A DNA stretch of 64,000 bases, taken from assembly GCA_024639885.1 (NCBI GenBank), contig JAHEGD010000004.1:81067-145066 (forward strand), written 5' to 3'. Source of the DNA: Porticoccaceae bacterium. GTDB taxonomy: Bacteria > Pseudomonadota > Gammaproteobacteria > Pseudomonadales > Porticoccaceae. Positions 60,309 to 64,000 of this stretch are shown one piece after another. Every line of letters begins with the position of its first letter. The stretch's first letter is position 1. Below the pieces are notes generated by a model that was not told the DNA's origin, made no database searches, and saw nothing but the letters and a program-made list of their open reading frames with translations. The position numbers were made by a program, and so were the translations under genes.

Positions 60309-63300
60309 TTACTCGCGGCCGCGGCTGCTGCGCCACCAGAGCTTGCGGCGGGTCGCCAGCGGCCGGCTGGTTGCCTGCTCGGCGTGGGCACCAAACATCA
60401 CGCCGCTGACTGTCTTATCGCCGACCACCACGGTAAACCCGACCGGCGGCGGCAGCAGCCCCCCACCGGGCACCGCGTTCCAGTTGCGCTGCAGGTTCGC
60501 TGCCCCCTCTAATTTAAATGGATCAAACAGGTAGACGCGCGCCTCACCGAGCGCATTGCAGCTGTCACTGCTGCTCGGCAAATTGGTCGCGAAGGTGCTC
60601 AAGCCGTTGGCGGTCAGCACCCGACTGACCGTCTTTTCGCCGCGCTGCAGGGCAAACCGCCAACCGTTGGCGTAGCGCACCGACTCCGCGGTGGTCAGTT
60701 CATCGGTGACGGTAATAAAAGCCGAGCCGTCGCTGTTGGTCGCCAAGCTGAGCAGGTCGGCGCTGGTCAGCGCCGCTGCGCTGGTATCCATCAACCCCGT
60801 CTGGCGGTAGTCGCGCAGCAAGTAGAGCGCATCCTGGTTAGTTTCATTGAGCGGATCCTCGCGGTCGCCGCTGCCGATTAAGATCGCATCGTAGTCGCCG
60901 TCGGGGCCGACCGAGACATCCGGTGCAAACAGAAACTTACTCGCTCTGCCGGCATCAAGCAGCACGCTGGCGCGCCACTGTGAGCGCAGCGCATTGCCAA
61001 TATCAACCCGCCACAGCTGGCCGCCGGTGTCGCCAAAGTAAATGCGGTCGGCAGTGCCGTCACCGTTGCGGTCGACAACCGCCAAATCGCTCGGCACGCT
61101 GTACTTGAGCCGACTGTCGACAAAACTGACCGGTGCATCGCCGCCGCTGGCCGCCGCCTGCCAGAGCGTGGCACCGGTCAGCGCGTCGAGCGCGACAATA
61201 CCGCGCCCCATCGTGTGGCTGAGCGCTGTAGAGCCGCCGCGCCGGTCATCCACCGCCGGATCGTAACCCAATCCCATAAACAGCACCGGGCCATCTTGGC
61301 CGGCGGCATTGACGACAGTTGGCAGTGACCAGCTCTGGCCCAGCTCGGCGAGGCCATCGCCGGCGCTGCGCCGCCACAATAGCTGTGGATCGAGTGGATC
61401 GCTGACATCCAGCGCATAAATGTATCGGCCACCGCGCCGGGCAGTCAGGTAGATATAGGCCTTGTCGATCTGCTCGGCGCCGTCGTCGTCGGTGCGGTAC
61501 TCCACGTAACTGCCGACTGGACCGTCAAAGAAAAACTGTTTATCGGCGAAGCCGGCGCTAGTTGCGACACTGCCATTGGCATAGAGCTCGCCGAGCGCGG
61601 CGTACTGCTCAGGGGCGGTAAAGCTCCACACCTCCCAGCCGCTGTCACTGCCCGGCTGCTCGTCACTGCCACCGCGCACCGCCCGGAACAGCCCATCGTT
61701 GGCACCATAAAACAGGTAGATGCCGGCACTGCCGTAATTGAGCGCTACCGGCTGGCTGTGCACTATGTCGCCGTGAATATAGGGCCGTTTAGCGGAGCGG
61801 TTGTGCAGCGCTTGAGTATCTTCCCCTGCTAGCCAGGCCAGCAGCTGGTCGCGCTCGGCCGCGTTGGTTAAGCCGACTGCGGCCGGGCTCAGCGCGCTGT
61901 TGTCGAGATCGACCAACGCACTGCAGGCGCTGTTGCAGGTGAGTTGACGGCGGCTCGGCTGAAACTCGCGCAGCGCCTGGGCGACACCGCCGCGCTCAAC
62001 CTCTCGGCCATCCGGTATCTCGCTTATCTGCGGCTGACCGTCACTCTTCTCGGGCAGCTCGCGCCAGTAGTCAAAACTGGTCGCACGGCTCCAGAAGCTG
62101 CGCGCCTGCGGGTAGACAAAGCCGCTGACCAAGTCCTCCGCGACATTGCCGTCGCCATCCTCTAAGCGCGGCCGGCCATCGCCGCTCAAACCGATCTGGT
62201 AGAGCTTTAAGTTTCCGCGCCAGCGCTGGCTATTGTCGGGCCTAAACAGCCCCATATAGACCTGGTTCTCGTTGGTGCCGCGGGCGTTGACTGAGATCGG
62301 CAGAGCCAACCCGGCAAACACGGAGTTGCGCTCGATCACCGAATCGAGGCTGGCCAACAGCTGTTGGCGCAGCTGCTCGGCATCGCCGGCTTGCCAGTAA
62401 CCGCCGTTGCCGCGTCGGCCGGCACTGTAGAGCAACTGCCGAGCGCCCGCCTCGGCGCGATCGAGCCCGCCAAAATCTCGGTAGTCGAGCGCGGCATTGC
62501 CCGGGTCGTAGCGCCGCCCCGCCTCATTGCGGGCATCAAACAGGTCGATCACTCGGGTGGTGATGCTCTGTACCCCTGGGCTACTCTCATCGAGATCTTG
62601 CCAAGCTAAAAAATGTGCGTACTCATCGAGCCAGTTGGCCTGCGACCTGTTAATAGGTAGCTGAAATGGGTAGCTGGGGTTGCGTCGGCCGGCGCTGGCC
62701 AGCAACAGCTGCTCGGCCAGATTATTTTCACTGACCGCCGGCGCGCCGCTGGCGATCAGCGTAATTTGGTGGCGCGGGCAGCTACTCGCTTGGTTGGGCG
62801 CACGGTAGCGCCCGGCGACGAAGGCCGCCGCATCGTACCCCCCACTGCTTTCGCCATCGTGAGCGGTATTGAGCTGCCCGGCGCGCGGGCTGTCGCCGGC
62901 AAACCAGAGCCGCGCCTCGTGTAGCGCCAGTGTGGTTGGTGCAGTATCCGCCTTCGGCAGACTCATCGAGCGGCTAAACAGCGACAGGTCAAACGGCTGC
63001 TGTCGGCTGTCGCCGGTGACCGGGTCGGTAAAACTGACCAGCGGCAGCGCCCCCACCGGCCACGGCAGCGCCAGCTGAGCACGGCACTGGGCGCGCTCGC
63101 CGGCAGTTAACTCGCCGGCCAAACAGTAGAGCCGAGCCTTGAGCTGGGCGATGGCGATAGCCCGCTCGGCGCTGCTGTCGAGCGGCAAAAACGCTTGCAA
63201 CGGCTCGCCGCCAGCCACAAGCCCGCGCTGATTGAAAACCATGACCGCCAACTGCAGCTCACTGTCAACGACCGTCGCCAGCCGTTCATCGAGGCTGTCG

Positions 63301-63518
63301 AGAAACTTGTAGAGCCCCTCGTGGAGCACCGCCCGTCGGCTGGTGCCGTTCAGCTCTGACTGCCAGTTGGGCGAGTTATCAACTAACAAAAGCAGCTGAG
63401 TTGGCTTGGGCTGATCACTGCCGATTCTGAAAATATCTAAGTCGATCGCCTGCGCCGGCGGTAGTAGTATCGCCAGCAGCAGTGCACCGCAATAACGCAA
63501 CGCTCTCATTAATCGCAC
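60309..63518 (-). CDS. pilY1: PilY1-like type IV pilus protein
   Basis: 1069 residues. A signal peptide ends PPAQA. The N-terminal half has a von Willebrand A-like part (LLLLVDNSPNWQSELNG), where the metal site DxSxS reads DNSPN and so is incomplete. The C-terminal half is a beta-propeller of the PilY1/PilC type (VVDRNGDGTADRIYFGDTGGQLWRVD, with the Asp/Asn calcium loop that PilY1 uses in pilus retraction). PilY1 is a tip-associated adhesin that promotes pilus extension and surface sensing. The start overlaps the pilX-like stop by ten bases, so the pair is coupled. Confidence 0.88.
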   Translation of the reverse strand: MRLMRALRYCGALLLAILLPPAQAIDLDIFRIGSDQPKPTQLLLLVDNSPNWQSELNGTSRRAVLHEGLYKFLDSLDERLATVVDSELQLAVMVFNQRGLVAGGEPLQAFLPLDSSAERAIAIAQLKARLYCLAGELTAGERAQCRAQLALPWPVGALPLVSFTDPVTGDSRQQPFDLSLFSRSMSLPKADTAPTTLALHEARLWFAGDSPRAGQLNTAHDGESSGGYDAAAFVAGRYRAPNQASSCPRHQITLIASGAPAVSENNLAEQLLLASAGRRNPSYPFQLPINRSQANWLDEYAHFLAWQDLDESSPGVQSITTRVIDLFDARNEAGRRYDPGNAALDYRDFGGLDRAEAGARQLLYSAGRRGNGGYWQAGDAEQLRQQLLASLDSVIERNSVFAGLALPISVNARGTNENQVYMGLFRPDNSQRWRGNLKLYQIGLSGDGRPRLEDGDGNVAEDLVSGFVYPQARSFWSRATSFDYWRELPEKSDGQPQISEIPDGREVERGGVAQALREFQPSRRQLTCNSACSALVDLDNSALSPAAVGLTNAAERDQLLAWLAGEDTQALHNRSAKRPYIHGDIVHSQPVALNYGSAGIYLFYGANDGLFRAVRGGSDEQPGSDSGWEVWSFTAPEQYAALGELYANGSVATSAGFADKQFFFDGPVGSYVEYRTDDDGAEQIDKAYIYLTARRGGRYIYALDVSDPLDPQLLWRRSAGDGLAELGQSWSLPTVVNAAGQDGPVLFMGLGYDPAVDDRRGGSTALSHTMGRGIVALDALTGATLWQAAASGGDAPVSFVDSRLKYSVPSDLAVVDRNGDGTADRIYFGDTGGQLWRVDIGNALRSQWRASVLLDAGRASKFLFAPDVSVGPDGDYDAILIGSGDREDPLNETNQDALYLLRDYRQTGLMDTSAAALTSADLLSLATNSDGSAFITVTDELTTAESVRYANGWRFALQRGEKTVSRVLTANGLSTFATNLPSSSDSCNALGEARVYLFDPFKLEGAANLQRNWNAVPGGGLLPPPVGFTVVVGDKTVSGVMFGAHAEQATSRPLATRRKLWWRSSRGRE

Positions 63519-64000
63519 CCCGCAAGCCCGGCCCGATGGAAAAATGCCACCCCTTGCCGCGCACCGACAGCGGCCTGGGTAAAATCACCGCTGCTGTTGC
63601 GGCGCTCATCCAGCACAGCCACGCTGACATCCCATAAATAATCGGCGTGGCAGGGGGCCGTTGAGTTGAGGTTGATACTGCAGCCCAAACCACTCTGTTT
63701 GCCGATATAGCGGACCGTGCACTGCAGCGCGGCGCCGGCGGCCGCTGCCAAGCCGTCAATTTCACCACAGCCGACTAGCGCCGTGCGGCAGGCCATAAAA
63801 TTGTCAGCATCGCTGACCACCGCCTCTAGCGCGCGGCCAGCGAGCTGCTCGAGCTCTGCACCGCGCTGCTGATTGGCCAGCAACAGGCTCTGCACCGAGT
63901 TGCTGCGCACGGTCGCGGCAACCGTTAATGCCAGCAGCATCAATAACACCAGCGTCACCGCCAGCACCGCGCCGCCGCTGCGAGAGCGGTTACCTGCCAA
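63509..64000 (-). CDS. PilX-like minor pilin assembly protein (partial)
   Basis: At least 163 residues; the frame reaches the right edge, so the start is not seen with certainty. The hydrophobic N-terminus GGAVLAVTLVLLMLLALTVAATV is a prepilin-like membrane helix, with SRSGGAVLAV as the likely leader and cut site. The body holds four Cys (MACRTALVGCGEI...CTVRYIG...GCSINLNS). PilX-family minor pilins sit at the pilus tip with PilY1, which is the next gene. Identity is moderate because the family diverges fast. Confidence 0.7.
   Translation of the reverse strand: MAGNRSRSGGAVLAVTLVLLMLLALTVAATVRSNSVQSLLLANQQRGAELEQLAGRALEAVVSDADNFMACRTALVGCGEIDGLAAAAGAALQCTVRYIGKQSGLGCSINLNSTAPCHADYLWDVSVAVLDERRNSSGDFTQAAVGARQGVAFFHRAGLAGCD

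Overview
This 64 kb window is a chromosomal segment from a Gammaproteobacterium. Gene content and order match the Pseudomonadales/Cellvibrionales type of marine or environmental genome: dusA-tal-STAS-PP2C regulator-mlaA, gloB|methyltransferase-rnhA-dnaQ, tig-clpP-clpX-lon-hupB-ppiD, alaS-lysC-csrA-tRNA-Ser, recA with a LexA box, rplU-rpmA-obg-proB, and rluD-pgeF|bamD. The base composition is fairly GC-rich, so large antisense shadow frames lie opposite many real genes. Placement is by gene order and protein motifs only; no database search was possible.

Layout. 1-3,614: TonB-dependent receptor, a secreted protein of unknown function and the start of a probable lipoprotein, all on the minus strand. 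3,615-6,467: accessory zone with a hexanucleotide repeat, a DnaQ-like exonuclease, a higBA toxin-antitoxin operon between two copies of a 75-bp direct repeat, and a tandem array built from the 3' end and terminator of tRNA-Ala(GGC). 6,468-23,500: tRNA-Ala, gltX, dusA, tal, an RssB/RssC-like regulatory pair, mlaA, hrpA, dnaQ, rnhA, a methyltransferase, gloB, mltD, ppiD and hupB. 23,683-29,742: lon, clpX, clpP, tig and tRNA-Leu. 30,087-32,123: fadH. 32,348-37,504: tRNA-Ser, csrA, lysC, alaS, a HIT protein and a Trm112-like protein. 37,614-45,784: M23 peptidase, small secreted protein, YheT-like hydrolase, recX, thioesterase, recA, pncC, mutS and fdxA. 45,794-46,768: tRNA-Arg(TCG) with an upstream copy of its 5' half, downstream copies of its 3' end and terminator, and seven tandem 58-bp hairpin repeats. 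46,819-53,365: accessory metabolic and transport cluster (MFS, NTF2-like, SDR, TonB receptor, DASS transporter). 53,370-64,000: proB, obg, rpmA, rplU, pgeF, rluD, bamD, nadE, and the start of a type IV pilus minor pilin/PilY1 operon that runs off the window.

How genes work together. The tig-clpPX-lon-hupB-ppiD block is a folding and proteolysis neighbourhood. recA, recX and mutS form a DNA repair neighbourhood. alaS, gltX and four tRNA genes serve translation, with CsrA as global post-transcriptional regulator. pilX/pilY1 point to type IV pili. The two TonB receptor loci indicate uptake of large or hydrophobic substrates.

The most unusual content is non-coding. Two unrelated tRNA genes (Ala and Arg) are each followed by tandem copies of their own 3' end plus terminator. 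Nearby sit rows of short perfect hairpins, several with UGGA or AAGGAC loops that resemble CsrA-binding hairpins. I know of no named element with exactly this structure, and I could not search for one.
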